A stretch of 64,000 bases of DNA from Paraflavitalea sp966211765 (GCA_966211765.1 CBIHOV010000003.1:323432-387431), one strand, 5' to 3'; shown: positions 1-10,900, counted from the first letter of the stretch. Notes: generated by a model from the sequence alone, not told the origin. Made by a program: numbers and translations.

Positions 1-170
1 AGTCGGCAGTCGGCAGTCGTTTGCTTCGAAAAGAAGCGAATAGGGAGATGAGTACTTTTGATTAGATACCTGAATGGAGAATAGTCAGTAATGGGTGGAT
101 AGAAACATTGGTCTTCAGCCTGTTGAAGGCGGATCAAGGGCTACCCACTACTGACAATTCTCCATTCCTT
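1..170. repeat. Degenerate intergenic repeat with imperfect inverted repeat
   Basis: The first bases are a short tandem of AGTCGGC units followed by TCGTTTGCTTCGAA (17-30). An imperfect inverted repeat then lies at about 72-98 and 140-167, with arms reading GAATGGAGAATAGTCAG and CTGACAATTCTCCATTC. The 14-mer TCGTTTGCTTCGAA and a GAATAGTCARTAATG motif recur at 6256-6286, so this is a member of a dispersed noncoding family. No protein is supported here. Confidence 0.5.
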
Positions 171-200
171 ATTCGCACCCCTTCACAACCTACAATTCCG

Positions 201-208
201 TACATTTG
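201..208 (+). promoter_or_regulatory. Bacteroidota -7 box for dusB
   Basis: TACATTTG matches the Bacteroidota -7 consensus TAnnTTTG. It sits 22 bases before the TTG start of dusB, which would give a leader of about 15 bases. No convincing -33 TTTG at 19-21 bases was found. Confidence 0.45.
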
Positions 209-229
209 CGGCTTTAATTAGCCGGCTGT

Positions 230-1267
230 TTGATCAAAATAGGACATATAACGCTGCCCGATTTCCCGTTGTTACTGGCGCCCATGGAGGATGTGAGTGA
301 TCCGCCTTTTCGTGTGGTGTGTAAGGATAATGGGGCTGACCTTTTGTATACGGAATTTATTTCGAGCGAGGGACTGATCAAGGATGCCATTAAGGCCCGG
401 CGCAAGCTGGATATCTTTGATGAAGAGCGACCGGTAGGCATCCAGCTATTTGGTGGTGATGAAGAAAGAATGGCGATGGCAGCCCGCATTGTAGATGTGA
501 CGAATCCCGACCTGCTGGACATCAATTTTGGGTGCCCGATCAAAGGGATCGTGAACAGGGGCGCCGGCGCCGGTGTGTTGAAAGATGTAGACCTGATGGT
601 GCGGCTTACAGAAGCCTGTGTAAAAAGTACGCGCCTGCCTGTGACGGTAAAAACCCGCCTGGGTTGGGATGATGACACTAAGAATATTGAAGAAGTAGCC
701 GAGCGTTTACAGGATGCAGGTATACAGGCGCTGGCCATCCATGGCCGTACACGCTGCCAGTTGTACAAAGGCGAAGCAGACTGGAGCCTGATTGCTAAAG
801 TAAAGAACAACCCCCGCATACATATTCCCATCTTCGGGAATGGAGATATCAATACTCCACAAAAAGCACTGGAATATAAGAACCGTTATGGCGTAGATGG
901 CATCATGGTGGGCCGTGCTGCGATTGGCTATCCCTGGATATTCCGCGAGATCAAACATTTTGTGCAAACCGGGGAGTTACTTCCCGCTCCTACTGTAGCG
1001 GAACGGATCGCGGTATGCCGGAAACAATTGTATAGGTCGGTATCCTGGAAAGGTCCGGTGGCAGGCATATATGCTATGCGACGTCAATACCTGTACTACC
1101 TGAAAGGGTTACCAGGATTTACAGCCTACCGCCAAAGATTGGTTACAGCCACTGAGACAGCGCAGGTTGAAGCAGCCCTGGATGAAATACTGGAGCAGTA
1201 TGAAGGTTTTGAAATGGAACAAGCGCCGATCGTATTGAAGGATTACCACGAGAATTGTGCCTTGTAA
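230..1267 (+). CDS. dusB: tRNA-dihydrouridine synthase (DusB-type)
   Basis: This is a 345-residue FMN/NADPH-dependent enzyme that reduces uridine to dihydrouridine in tRNA D-loops. A TIM-barrel start LLAPMEDVSDPPFR (about residues 15-28) carries the flavin-binding loop. DINFGCPIKG near residue 100 holds the catalytic cysteine that protonates C5. VKTRLGWDD, AIHGRTR and the late GNGDI and GIMVGRAAIG motifs are the usual phosphate and FMN contacts. Length is normal for the family. The start is TTG: no in-frame ATG lies upstream, and the first internal ATG (residue 19) would cut into the FMN loop. The gene stands alone behind a TACATTTG box. The DusB subclass follows from family resemblance. Confidence 0.95.
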   Translation: MIKIGHITLPDFPLLLAPMEDVSDPPFRVVCKDNGADLLYTEFISSEGLIKDAIKARRKLDIFDEERPVGIQLFGGDEERMAMAARIVDVTNPDLLDINFGCPIKGIVNRGAGAGVLKDVDLMVRLTEACVKSTRLPVTVKTRLGWDDDTKNIEEVAERLQDAGIQALAIHGRTRCQLYKGEADWSLIAKVKNNPRIHIPIFGNGDINTPQKALEYKNRYGVDGIMVGRAAIGYPWIFREIKHFVQTGELLPAPTVAERIAVCRKQLYRSVSWKGPVAGIYAMRRQYLYYLKGLPGFTAYRQRLVTATETAQVEAALDEILEQYEGFEMEQAPIVLKDYHENCAL

Positions 1268-1353
1268 ATACCTGCCTATTCATTTCGGGCGTGGCCGCGC
1301 TATTCCCCTGCCTACAATTATCGGAGCTGTGAAGCCTTCAATTATTTAATTGC

Positions 1354-1361
1354 TACCTTTG
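1354..1361 (+). promoter_or_regulatory. Bacteroidota -7 box for the GAF-domain gene
   Basis: TACCTTTG fits TAnnTTTG. It lies about 40 bases before the ATG chosen for the GAF protein and would start the transcript near 1368, upstream of that ATG. No clear -33 element was found. Confidence 0.4.
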
Positions 1362-1402
1362 CAGTTCGCTGGATACTATTGATCACTTTAAAATACTGCG
1401 TT

Positions 1403-3802
1403 ATGCTGGAAGATATTATTCCTGCTATCCGGTCCCCTAAAAAAGTGAAAGTTCTTGCTGCTGCTCCAGGCATTACAGACCGGAGCCCTTTGGTCGAAAG
1501 CAAGATCTCCTTCCTTCCATTTATCAATTACTTAAAAGACAAGTTAACAGGCAGTTCTGATACCAAAGCCGGATTCTATCACTACCTGATCGAAAAATTT
1601 GAGTCGGAGCCCGCGCTACTGCAGCCTGTGGAGGACAGCAGCTTGCTGGACCAAAACCAGGGCCTGCTTGAGTTGCTGGGCACTGTACTTTTCCCGGTGA
1701 TCAGTGAACAGGAAAAGAATATGTTTACCATGGCTGTGCCGTACCAGTTTTCTGTCTTTAATTATTCAACAGCCTTCCGGAAAATATTTGTTGATGGAGA
1801 AGAAACACATTTTCTTTTGCCGGCTGATGCTACTGACCAATACATCAAACACGCGCAGTGTACCCTGATCTATGAGCATATACTGGATAAGTTTTATGGT
1901 GTCAAGCTCAACAACGACAACATGGACCTGGTGTACCCGGTGACAGATGCCTCTACAGGCATAAAAAGGTATTATAAACTCCGCTATGACAGACGGTTCA
2001 TTGATATACACCTGAAAGGAACCTTGCCACTGATCCAGGATTGTGCGGTTTGCCTCAATACCTTTCGGATATTGGATATTGAACAACAGTTGCAAAAAAT
2101 GCCATTGGACCTGTTTGCCGTGGAAGGATTTGCTGTATGGGTTGCGGAGGATGTTACTACACAAGAATCGCTGGAAGCCATTAAAAGAGTATTACTGCGG
2201 CAGGAAATCTGCGACACCAGCATCATCCATGAGCTGAAAGCCAATATCCAGGCACTGGTTGGGTTGAATAATGTGGAAGTGGGACTGATGCCTTTTGTAA
2301 AACTAAATGACCAGTTTGTAATGGATGCGGCCTGTGTACAGCATAGTTTGATGGGGAAAAACTGGCAGCCGGACGATGAAGGAAGCTGTGCTGCATTCCA
2401 GATGTGCCTGGGCTTTCTTACTGAGCATCCTGAGCCTGTTCCTATTGCTATACTGGATGAGCAGATGACAGCCATGGCGCCTTTCCTGAAAAACTTATGG
2501 TTAGCAGGGGCAAGAAGTTATATTTCTTATCCCATACAAAATAATGATGGCCTGCTGGGATTGCTGGAATTAACCTCCCCGGTGCCCAACCAGCTTAACC
2601 TGGATGTATTGGCAAGAATTGAACCTGCCATGCCCTTGCTGTCATTGGCCCTGCTGAAGAATCGTGACGCTTTTAATCACAGGATTGAAAGGCTGATCAA
2701 AGAAAAATTCACGGCGCTGCAACCTTCTGTGGAATGGAAATTTGCAGAGGTAGCCTGGAAGTATATGCATGGACATCACAATGGAGGAGCGGCCACCATG
2801 CCGGGAAATGTTGTTTTTGAACAGGTATATCCATTGTACGGAGCTATTGACATCCGTAACTCTACCATAGAAAGAAGTCATGCGATCCAAAAAGACCTGA
2901 AGGAGCATTTGAACCTGGTGGAGGAAACCTTAGGCAAATTACAAGCCCTGCTATCATTGCCCTTGCTGGAAGGGCTAATATTTAAGAATCAGAACTTCCG
3001 TCAATCAATTGATAAAGGGTTGCCTGCAGAGAATGAGGTCCGGATCAATGATTTTTTTGAACAGGAGCTGAATCCGGTTTTGCACCATCTCCAGAAAAGC
3101 AATTTCCAGGCACAGGAAATAGCAGTTCACTATTTTGACAAGGTTAATGATCCTCATGGATACCTTTATCGTTCCCGCAATGAGTATGAAGCTACCCTGG
3201 CAGCCATCAACGATGCAGTACTTCAATACCTTGAACCGGAAGAAGCCAGTTTGCAGCGATCTTACCCCCATTATTTTGAGAAATACAAAACCGATGGAGT
3301 AGAATATAATATCTACATTGGGCAGTCCATTTCACCCAACAACCAGTTTGACCTGCTGTATCTCAAAAACATCCGATTATGGCAATTAAGATCAATGGCC
3401 GAAATTGCGGGCGTCACACATAAGCTGTTGCCGTCACTGAAAGTTCCATTACAAACCACGCAACTGATCCTGATCCACAGTCAGCCCATTACCATCAGTT
3501 TCCGGAAAGACGAACGTCGTTTTGATGTGGAAGGTTCCTACAATATCCGCTATGAGGTCATGAAAAAACGATTAGACAAAGTACACATACAGGGCCTCAA
3601 CGAAAGGCTCACACAACCGGGGAAAATAGCCATGGTTTATTCCAACCCCAAGGAAGCACAGGAATACCAGGAATATATTCAGTTTCTCCAAAGCAAGCAA
3701 TTGCTGAAACCCGGTATTGAACTGCTTGAACTGGAAGAGTTACAAGGCGTAAGCGGGTTAAAGGCGCTGCGGGTGGATATTAACCTGGACATGCTGCCCT
3801 GA
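1403..3802 (+). CDS. Large GAF-domain protein of unknown function
   Basis: The protein has about 799 residues if the ATG at 1403 is used. A TTG at 1379 is in frame but closer to the predicted promoter. There is no signal peptide, no obvious membrane segment, and no kinase, HTH or cyclase motif, so it appears cytoplasmic. The middle (about residues 310-430) resembles a GAF domain, seen in the SYPIQNNDGLLGLLEL stretch typical of the last GAF strands. The flanking N- and C-terminal regions are not recognised. Proteins of this layout are familiar in Chitinophagaceae simply as GAF domain-containing. It is convergent with the GH127 gene, 28 bases away. A sensory role is inferred only from the GAF domain. 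Confidence 0.7.
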   Translation: MLEDIIPAIRSPKKVKVLAAAPGITDRSPLVESKISFLPFINYLKDKLTGSSDTKAGFYHYLIEKFESEPALLQPVEDSSLLDQNQGLLELLGTVLFPVISEQEKNMFTMAVPYQFSVFNYSTAFRKIFVDGEETHFLLPADATDQYIKHAQCTLIYEHILDKFYGVKLNNDNMDLVYPVTDASTGIKRYYKLRYDRRFIDIHLKGTLPLIQDCAVCLNTFRILDIEQQLQKMPLDLFAVEGFAVWVAEDVTTQESLEAIKRVLLRQEICDTSIIHELKANIQALVGLNNVEVGLMPFVKLNDQFVMDAACVQHSLMGKNWQPDDEGSCAAFQMCLGFLTEHPEPVPIAILDEQMTAMAPFLKNLWLAGARSYISYPIQNNDGLLGLLELTSPVPNQLNLDVLARIEPAMPLLSLALLKNRDAFNHRIERLIKEKFTALQPSVEWKFAEVAWKYMHGHHNGGAATMPGNVVFEQVYPLYGAIDIRNSTIERSHAIQKDLKEHLNLVEETLGKLQALLSLPLLEGLIFKNQNFRQSIDKGLPAENEVRINDFFEQELNPVLHHLQKSNFQAQEIAVHYFDKVNDPHGYLYRSRNEYEATLAAINDAVLQYLEPEEASLQRSYPHYFEKYKTDGVEYNIYIGQSISPNNQFDLLYLKNIRLWQLRSMAEIAGVTHKLLPSLKVPLQTTQLILIHSQPITISFRKDERRFDVEGSYNIRYEVMKKRLDKVHIQGLNERLTQPGKIAMVYSNPKEAQEYQEYIQFLQSKQLLKPGIELLELEELQGVSGLKALRVDINLDMLP

Positions 3803-3830
3803 CCCAGCCTCACCTTTTAACACCCTGGTC

Positions 3831-6191
3831 TTATTTCAGCAGTCGCACTGCAAAGATATTCGCAGTAGTGGAACCTTCTTTGGCTACAAATTTTACGGTC
3901 AGGGTGGATGGCGGATTGCTTAATAAACTTTCGGGCAATGCATAATCTACATCGGCCCATGTATCGGCGCCAACACCTTCCATCTTTACAGCGGAAAGCA
4001 ATACATCGTTTACATATATCTCAAATTGCCTGTTGCGTTCACGGCCATAATAAGTAATCCGCAGTTTTTTGGCCAGTCCTCCGGGATTGCGCAGCTCATA
4101 GGAAAACCATCCTTTCGCATTACGAAAATGTTCTTCCCGGAAAAGTCCACTCTCGGTTCTTTCTCCTTTAAACTGGTGATCAGATTCTGGTTGTTGTTCA
4201 CCACAGTGAACAAGATCAACGGTGATGGTTTCCAGCGCCAGTCTGCTCTTTTCTTTTTCGGCCATGGCCTGCTTTACCTTCCCCAGGTTTTCAGGAGTAG
4301 TGTAGGGGAAATAGATCACATAGCGGCTGTTGTGTACGGTAAAGAAAGGCTGCAAAGTAAGTTGGCTGTATTTTGATTGATCAAAAAGACCGGGCGCTTT
4401 GAATGTAAAACGATTCTGCTGGCCGGTCTTAATAGCTGCAGCCAACTGGTTTTGTTTGGCTACGGCCAATGGCGCATCTTCCAGGGGAATGAGCGGTCCG
4501 GCAGCAATATGCCCCATCCGGCTGCCATCGGCCAACAAACCATCCAGGTGGGTGGTATCTGTTGCTGCAGCAAGTACCACAGGCCCATGTACAAATGAAA
4601 CCCATTGGGAGCTATCGGGTAAAAACTCGGCTTCGGTATGCATGGGCAACTGAAGGGTAATCATATCGCCTGATCTCCACAAACGGCTTATAGTAATATA
4701 GGAGGACGCATCAGGGGCGTTAACAGGAAACGGTTTTCCATTGACGGATACTTTCATCTGACCTTTGGTGACCCAGGAAGGCTGTCTCAACCGGATAGCA
4801 AAACGGGCTGATTTTTTCAGCTCCAGTTGAATGGAAGACTTCTCTTCGAATGGAAAGCTGGTATGTTGTGAAACCTTCAATCCTTTTTCTTTCCAGTTGA
4901 GCACGGAAGGTATAAACAGGTTAATGTATACATCATTTGCACTATGGGCATAGATCAACTCGCCATATTTACCATGGTTCTCCAGGCCCGATCCCACACA
5001 GCACCAAAAGCCATCCTGGGGTTGGGAATACACGCGGTAATGCTGGGGACGCATGGGGGTGAAATAAACAAATCCACCGGTGGGCCTTTGTGAAGAAAGA
5101 ATATGGTTGTACAAGGTACGTTCATAATAATCCATGTATGCCGCAGAAGGCGCAGACAGGAAGAGGTGTTTGGTGAGCTTGAGCATATTGTAGGAGTTGC
5201 AGGTCTCCGGTCCCTCCCGTGATTCGAGCATGGAACTAAAGTCATTGGAAGGATGAAAATGCTCCCGTACGCTGTTGCCCCCGATCGACACGGTCCTGTG
5301 TTGCACTACGGTATTCCAAAAGAAAGCAGCTGCACTGGCCCACGCAGTATCATTCGCCACTTCAGCGATGCGCTTATAGCCGATTACTTTTGGGATCTGG
5401 GTGTTGGCATGGAGGCCGGTGAGGGCATCCTTTTGCTGCACCAGAGGGTCGAGGATACGCCGGTCGGAAAAACGGCGGGCAAGTTCCAGGAATTGTTGAT
5501 TGCCGGTAGCGGCAGCCACATCGGCAAAGGTTTCATTCAATCCGCCATGCTCACTGCGCAACATTTGCTGTACCTGGGCATCAGACAATCCGGATACGAG
5601 TTTCACGCACCAGTTGCAGAGATCGACCAATAAGGTCTTCGCCTTTTGATTACCGGCTATTACCCAGGCATCATACAAACCAGCATAGAGTTTATGAATA
5701 TTGTAGAGGGGTACCCATTTATTGTTCAGAGAAAATGCGCCTGCGTCTATTTTACCTGCCGCCACTTCTTTCCACATGGCCCTGCCGCCGGGAATGCCGC
5801 CTATATATCCATCGCCATTGGCCTGCTGGCACAGGGCCAGCTGATCAATCATATAATCGAGTTTTTGCTTTACACGCTCCTCCCCTGTTGATGCATACAT
5901 CAATGACAAGGCTGAGAGGTAATGGCCGCCGATATGACCATCGAGACCGGTATTTTCCCAATTGCCATAACTGGTTGCTTTGACAGGCAGGCCCGCTTCG
6001 CGCAGGAAAGGGACCAGCAGCCGATCCGGCTCCAGGGAAAGCATATAGTTCATATCGGTTTGCTGCGCCTCTTTAAAAGGGCCGTCCAATAACCGCACGT
6101 CGGTGAGGGGAAAGGTTTGGAGTGGCTGCTGCGCGTAGGATGCACCTGTAAGCAAAAGTATGATGGCGTAGGTGAGTCGTTTCCTGATCAT
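3831..6191 (-). CDS. GH127/GH146-family beta-L-arabinofuranosidase, secreted
   Basis: This 786-residue protein has a cleavable signal peptide (residues 1 to about 20, ending SYA-QQ). The (alpha/alpha)6-barrel of the former DUF1680 family follows. In this clan zinc is held by Glu-x-Cys plus two adjacent cysteines, one being the nucleophile. The matching residues are E329 and C331 in GPETCNSYN, and C397/C398 in GFWCCVGSG. The C-terminal ~110 residues look like the DUF6805 beta-sandwich commonly fused to these enzymes. The expected reaction is release of L-arabinofuranose from plant cell-wall glycans in the periplasm or at the surface. It is last in the sigma/FecR/SusC/SusD locus, 101 bases after susD and behind a terminator-like hairpin. 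GH127 versus GH146 cannot be settled by eye. Confidence 0.9.
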   Translation of the reverse strand: MIRKRLTYAIILLLTGASYAQQPLQTFPLTDVRLLDGPFKEAQQTDMNYMLSLEPDRLLVPFLREAGLPVKATSYGNWENTGLDGHIGGHYLSALSLMYASTGEERVKQKLDYMIDQLALCQQANGDGYIGGIPGGRAMWKEVAAGKIDAGAFSLNNKWVPLYNIHKLYAGLYDAWVIAGNQKAKTLLVDLCNWCVKLVSGLSDAQVQQMLRSEHGGLNETFADVAAATGNQQFLELARRFSDRRILDPLVQQKDALTGLHANTQIPKVIGYKRIAEVANDTAWASAAAFFWNTVVQHRTVSIGGNSVREHFHPSNDFSSMLESREGPETCNSYNMLKLTKHLFLSAPSAAYMDYYERTLYNHILSSQRPTGGFVYFTPMRPQHYRVYSQPQDGFWCCVGSGLENHGKYGELIYAHSANDVYINLFIPSVLNWKEKGLKVSQHTSFPFEEKSSIQLELKKSARFAIRLRQPSWVTKGQMKVSVNGKPFPVNAPDASSYITISRLWRSGDMITLQLPMHTEAEFLPDSSQWVSFVHGPVVLAAATDTTHLDGLLADGSRMGHIAAGPLIPLEDAPLAVAKQNQLAAAIKTGQQNRFTFKAPGLFDQSKYSQLTLQPFFTVHNSRYVIYFPYTTPENLGKVKQAMAEKEKSRLALETITVDLVHCGEQQPESDHQFKGERTESGLFREEHFRNAKGWFSYELRNPGGLAKKLRITYYGRERNRQFEIYVNDVLLSAVKMEGVGADTWADVDYALPESLLSNPPSTLTVKFVAKEGSTTANIFAVRLLK

Positions 6192-6206
6192 GAATGTATA
6201 TCATTT

Positions 6207-6241
6207 AAAAACCGCAGCATCTCTTACAAGAGACACTGCGG
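6207..6241 (-). terminator. Intrinsic terminator/attenuator between susD and GH127
   Basis: On the minus strand CCGCAG, a TG/TG internal loop, then TCTCT/AGAGA and CTGCGG form a two-part hairpin (6212-6241). It is followed at once by a run of five T (6211-6207). Its place between susD and the enzyme gene suggests partial termination or a processing boundary that lowers enzyme transcript relative to transporter. Confidence 0.7.
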
Positions 6242-6255
6242 GGAATGAAGATAGT

Positions 6256-6290
6256 GAATAGTCAATAATGAATCGTTTGCTTCGAACGTC
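6256..6290. repeat. Second copy of the TCGTTTGCTTCGAA intergenic repeat
   Basis: GAATAGTCAATAATG followed by TCGTTTGCTTCGAA (6273-6286) repeats the two motifs found near the left edge of the window. It lies directly downstream of the susD stop codon. Confidence 0.45.
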
Positions 6291-6292
6291 TA

Positions 6293-7912
6293 TTATTGCG
6301 GGTAACCGTCGTTCTGCTTCAGATTGGCATTCTTATTCATCTCGATACGTGGTATGGGGTACAGTTTCCGGTAATCGCCATTGGGGGAATGTGACAACCA
6401 GGATTTTTTTGTAAACACTCCAAACCTGATGAGGTCCTGCCGCCTGCGGGCCTCCTGGTTAAATTCCCAGCCCAGCTCATCGAGGAACCTGCCATATTGA
6501 ATATCAGCACCGCCCTCGTGTGTGGTGGTGAGGTGGTTGCGCAGGCCATAATCATATACGCTGCCACCCAGGAGTTGCGCACCTGTAACGGTAGCCTTGG
6601 CAGGGTTGGCTTTAAACTCCCGTGCACGTACTTCGGTGACGAGGGTCGCCGCCTCGTCTGATTTACCGGTACGTAGCAGGCATTCTGCTTTCATCAGCTT
6701 TATATCTGCATAACGAAACAAAGGCCAGTCGTTGCTCAACTGAACATTGGCTTCCATCTTGAACTCAAATTTACCGAGGCGGAAACCATGCACTTCATCC
6801 GACTTATCAATGCCGGGCAACTCATTTACAAAAGCAAGGGGCTTACCGGAAGTAGCTCCCATCGTACTGTTGAGCGCTTGTCCGCTGGCAGCATATTGCT
6901 GTCCCTGTATCCAGTTATTTTTCAGGCGGGCATCATCGGGATCATAACTGCTGATGGCCTGTGGCGTAGCACAGATGCCACCCCAGGGGGCTGATTTGAG
7001 GTTGTAAGTAGCCTGGTTGGCAGGTTGCAGGGTTTGCATGTGGATATCAAACGCATTCCAGTCGGTGACATAGTTCTCATCGAGGGGAAGGGCAAAGATG
7101 ATCTCTTTGGAGTTTTCATTATTGGTCTTGAATACCTCCCGCTGATCGGACTCAAGGATGTAACCGGCGCCTGAATTGATCACGGCATCACAATGCTCTA
7201 TACATTTAGTCCAGGCTGCTGTACCGGTATACACTTCAGCATTGAGGTACATTTTAGCCAAAAGTGTATGGGCAGCCCATTTATTAAACCGGGCATAGGT
7301 AGACTGATCGTTCTTGCTGCTGAGTAAAGGAAGGTTATCGGTAACCTCTTTCACTATGAAATCATATACCTGCTTGCGTGTACTCTGTTGGGGCAGGAAT
7401 CCATCGGGCACATTAAAGTCGGTAACGATGGGCACATTACCGAAGAGGTCGCAGAGTATGTAGTAATAAGAGGCCCGCAATACTTTCAACTCTGCTATTA
7501 CATTTTCTTTCCCTTCTTTAAGCGGAATACCGCCAGACTCCAACTGGTAAATGATCCTGTTGCAATTGGTGACACCTGCAAAGGTGCGGCTCCAGGAGTT
7601 GACCACTACATCATCGTCGGCAGTCCATTTGTGTTCATGGATGCGGCGGAAGATGCCACCATCCACCCAACCATTGGGGCGGGCCGGAGTTACTACCTGG
7701 TCGGCTGAATTCTCCTGCGCACGGTGTACACCATTCCAGTTGAGTAATAAAGCGCGCCAGTTCACATAGGCACTTCCCACGAGGGAGTTAAGATCATCGC
7801 CACTGGGATTGAATTGTGAGGCAATGATCCTGTCATAACTGGTATTTTTCAGTTTGGTACAAGACAAAGCAAAGGATGCGGTGACAGCGGCAGTAATAAT
7901 GAATCGTTTCAT
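6293..7912 (-). CDS. SusD/RagB-family surface glycan-binding lipoprotein
   Basis: The 539-residue lipoprotein has lipobox SFALSC with lipidated Cys18. The TPR-like SusD fold is visible in VIAELKVLRASYYYILCDLFGNVPIV, in the central YARFNKWAAHTLLAKMYLNAEVY helices, and in a C-terminal EFNQEARRRQDLIRFG segment followed by LYPIPRIEMNKN. These are hallmark RagB/SusD signatures. It would cap the SusC barrel at 7931-11221 (18-base gap, same strand) and bind substrate at the cell surface. The ligand is inferred to be an arabinofuranose-containing glycan only because a GH127 enzyme follows. Confidence 0.95.
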   Translation of the reverse strand: MKRFIITAAVTASFALSCTKLKNTSYDRIIASQFNPSGDDLNSLVGSAYVNWRALLLNWNGVHRAQENSADQVVTPARPNGWVDGGIFRRIHEHKWTADDDVVVNSWSRTFAGVTNCNRIIYQLESGGIPLKEGKENVIAELKVLRASYYYILCDLFGNVPIVTDFNVPDGFLPQQSTRKQVYDFIVKEVTDNLPLLSSKNDQSTYARFNKWAAHTLLAKMYLNAEVYTGTAAWTKCIEHCDAVINSGAGYILESDQREVFKTNNENSKEIIFALPLDENYVTDWNAFDIHMQTLQPANQATYNLKSAPWGGICATPQAISSYDPDDARLKNNWIQGQQYAASGQALNSTMGATSGKPLAFVNELPGIDKSDEVHGFRLGKFEFKMEANVQLSNDWPLFRYADIKLMKAECLLRTGKSDEAATLVTEVRAREFKANPAKATVTGAQLLGGSVYDYGLRNHLTTTHEGGADIQYGRFLDELGWEFNQEARRRQDLIRFGVFTKKSWLSHSPNGDYRKLYPIPRIEMNKNANLKQNDGYPQ

Positions 7913-7930
7913 AATAGGCAGCTTAATGCG

Positions 7931-10900
7931 TTAGAAATTTAAGTTTAGTCCCAGGGTATAGGTACGTGTGGTAGGATATTTATCCCTGTCGTCGTTACCA
8001 GGGCTCAATCCCAGCCTGTTCACTTCGGGATCGATGCCTTTATAGCCAGTGATCATGAAAGTGTTGAGGGTAGACACATAGAACCGGGCCGACTTAATAA
8101 AGGAAACACCGGTTTTGGTAAGGTTGTACCCCAATGTAATATTGTCTACTTTCCAGAAATCGCCATCTTCTACATAGTTGCTGTTGAACTCAAGGGGAAT
8201 ATCCTTGCTGAGGACTGCTTTGCCGAATATTTTATCATAGGCAGATTTCAGGCGATTGTATTGCTGAATATTGGTATTCTCATAATACATACGCTGGAAA
8301 TTGAGTATCTGGTAACCAAAGGCCCCGCGCATGGTAACGGCGAGGTCCCAGTTCTTATACCTGAAATTGTTGTTCCATCCTGCATAGTATTTAGGCAGTC
8401 CGTTGCCAAGTACTTTCTTGTCTTCAAACGCATGGTTGAAATCATCATACTGTACTGGTTTACCATCTTTGCCTTCATAGATCCATTTGCCATCATTGGA
8501 AATGTCAATAACCTTGAAGCCATAGAAGTCGCCCACATTCTGGCCAACTTCCACCAGGTGTGTGAAGGTCTGGATGGGTTCGCCGGTACCGCCAGTGGTA
8601 AAGTAATTGTTGGTGAGTTTATACAAATCGTTGGACAAACTGATGAGCTTGTTGGAATTGGCGGAGAAGTTGACGCTGGTATTCCATACAAAAGTTCTTG
8701 TTTGTACAGGCGTATAGTTGAGGATGACCTCAATGCCCTTGTTTTGCATCTTACCTACATTGGCACGGGTGCTTGAAAATAAGTTGGGTGGACTGGGCAC
8801 CTGGAAATCATACAGGAGGCCGTTGATGTTCCTGACGTAATAATCCACGCTACCGGAGATCTTTCCTTTCAGCATGCTGAAGTCGAGACCGATATTGGTT
8901 TCGTGTTTCTCTTCCCATTTTAAATTGGGATTGGGATTTTGGGATGGCGACAGTGTTTGTATCCATTGGCCATCCATGTAATAGAAACTGCCATAGCCCA
9001 GCAAAGCCACGCCGCGGAAGAGGTCGGCAGGTTGACTACCGGTGACGCCATATCCGGCACGAAGCTTAATATCATCAAAGAGCTGCTGGTTCTGCATGAA
9101 TGCTTCTTTGGTGATGCGCCATCCTACAGAAACTGCGGGGAAAAGCCCCCATGGTTTCTCAGCGCCATACAACTGGCTGGCGCCTTCATAACGAAGACTA
9201 CCCAGCAAGAGGTATTTGTCCTGGTAGCTATAGGTAAGCCTGCCAAAGAAACCGATGAGGTTGGTAACACCACGGTAACTGGATTGGGGCGCGAGGCCTT
9301 CTTTGAGGGCCTTACCTATACCGATATTGTTATAGGAGAACAGGTCGGTTGGGAAATCCCAGTTCTGCATCCAATGATCTGAGTAATCATTTTCCTGGTA
9401 GCTGTATCCACCCAGTAATGAAAAGCGGTGATCGCCCAGAGTTCTTGAATATTCACCAGTGAGTTCCAGGAGGCGGTCGATGATCTCGCGTCCACCTACG
9501 GAGGCAAAACCATTGCGGGAATCGCGGCGGGTGGAGATATGCTCTTTGGTTTCGGCATATCCTCTTGTCTGGTTGAATTTAGAATAAGACAAGAGGGCAT
9601 TCAACCGCATTCCGCGGAAAGGCAGGAATGTAATATTGGTGTTGTACCGGATGTTCTGCGAGGTATTGCGGCCATCACTTTCATAAATGCGTGAAAGGGG
9701 GTTCTCATAATTGAACTGGCCCGTTTCTTCGTGCCAGCGACCGGCGGTATCATATATGGGTGCGGTGGGGTTACGGATAAGCGCCTGCCGGTAGGTATAG
9801 CCATTGAAGCTGAATCCATCGCCGGTGGTGGTAAACTTATTTTGTGAACTGATCATACCGAAGTTGAACTTCAGTTTATTGTTGAACATGTTGTGGTTGA
9901 TATCCACCCTACCGGTAAAGGTGTTGTTGTCGGATTTCTTAAAGACACCTTCGAGCAACCTGAAATTGATATTGGCGAGGTAGTTGGTGGTACTGTTGCC
10001 TCCACGGAAAGTAAGGTTGTGTACATGGCTGATGGGTGTTTGGGAGATCTCCTTCAACCAGTCGGTAGATGAACCCAGATCGAGTACGGGCTCTCTGTTG
10101 CCCTCAGCAATCTGCTTACGATAATCTCCGGCATCCAGCATGTCCAATTTTCTTGCGATGGTTTGCGTGCTTACGGAACCACTGTACTCTACAGCGTTGG
10201 TGTAATTGCCACTGGCCCGGCGGGTGGTAACAATGATCACACCATTGGTGCCACGGGTACCATAGATGGCAGCAGCTGAACCATCTTTTAATACATCAAT
10301 GGATTCAATGTCTTCCGGTGCTACGGTCTTCAGGTCGCCGGGAATTCCATCTACCAGGATAAGAGGATTGGCATTGGCGCCCAGCAAGGTGGTATTGCCA
10401 CGTAAGAGTATTTGTGAACCGCTGGTTGGATCGCCACTGGGTGCCGAGACGGACAAGCCGGCCACTTTGCCCTGCAGCAACTGACCCGCATCCAATACGG
10501 TTCCTTTGGTGAAATTTTCTGACTTCACAGTGGCTACGGAGCTAGTTACTTCCGCTTTCTTTTGTGTACCATATCCAATAACGATCACTTCTGCGAGTTG
10601 GCTGGAAGCAGTTTTCATGATCACGGTGAGTGTGATCCTGCCACTCACCGGCACATCCTGCGCGAGGTAACCAATGGAGGAAAAATTTAGTATGGCATCG
10701 TCTTTAGAAACGGGGATGGAGAAACTTCCATCCGGGCCCGACATGGCAGTATTGCGGGTGCCATTTTCCACAATTGTCACCTGGGGAATGCCTTTGCGGG
10801 CGCTGTCGGTGATGAATCCACTGATGGTGAGTTTCTTTTTGACAGCTGCTTCACCAGTGGGTGCTGATAGTGTTGTATTACCAGCCGTGATGGTGGTGGT

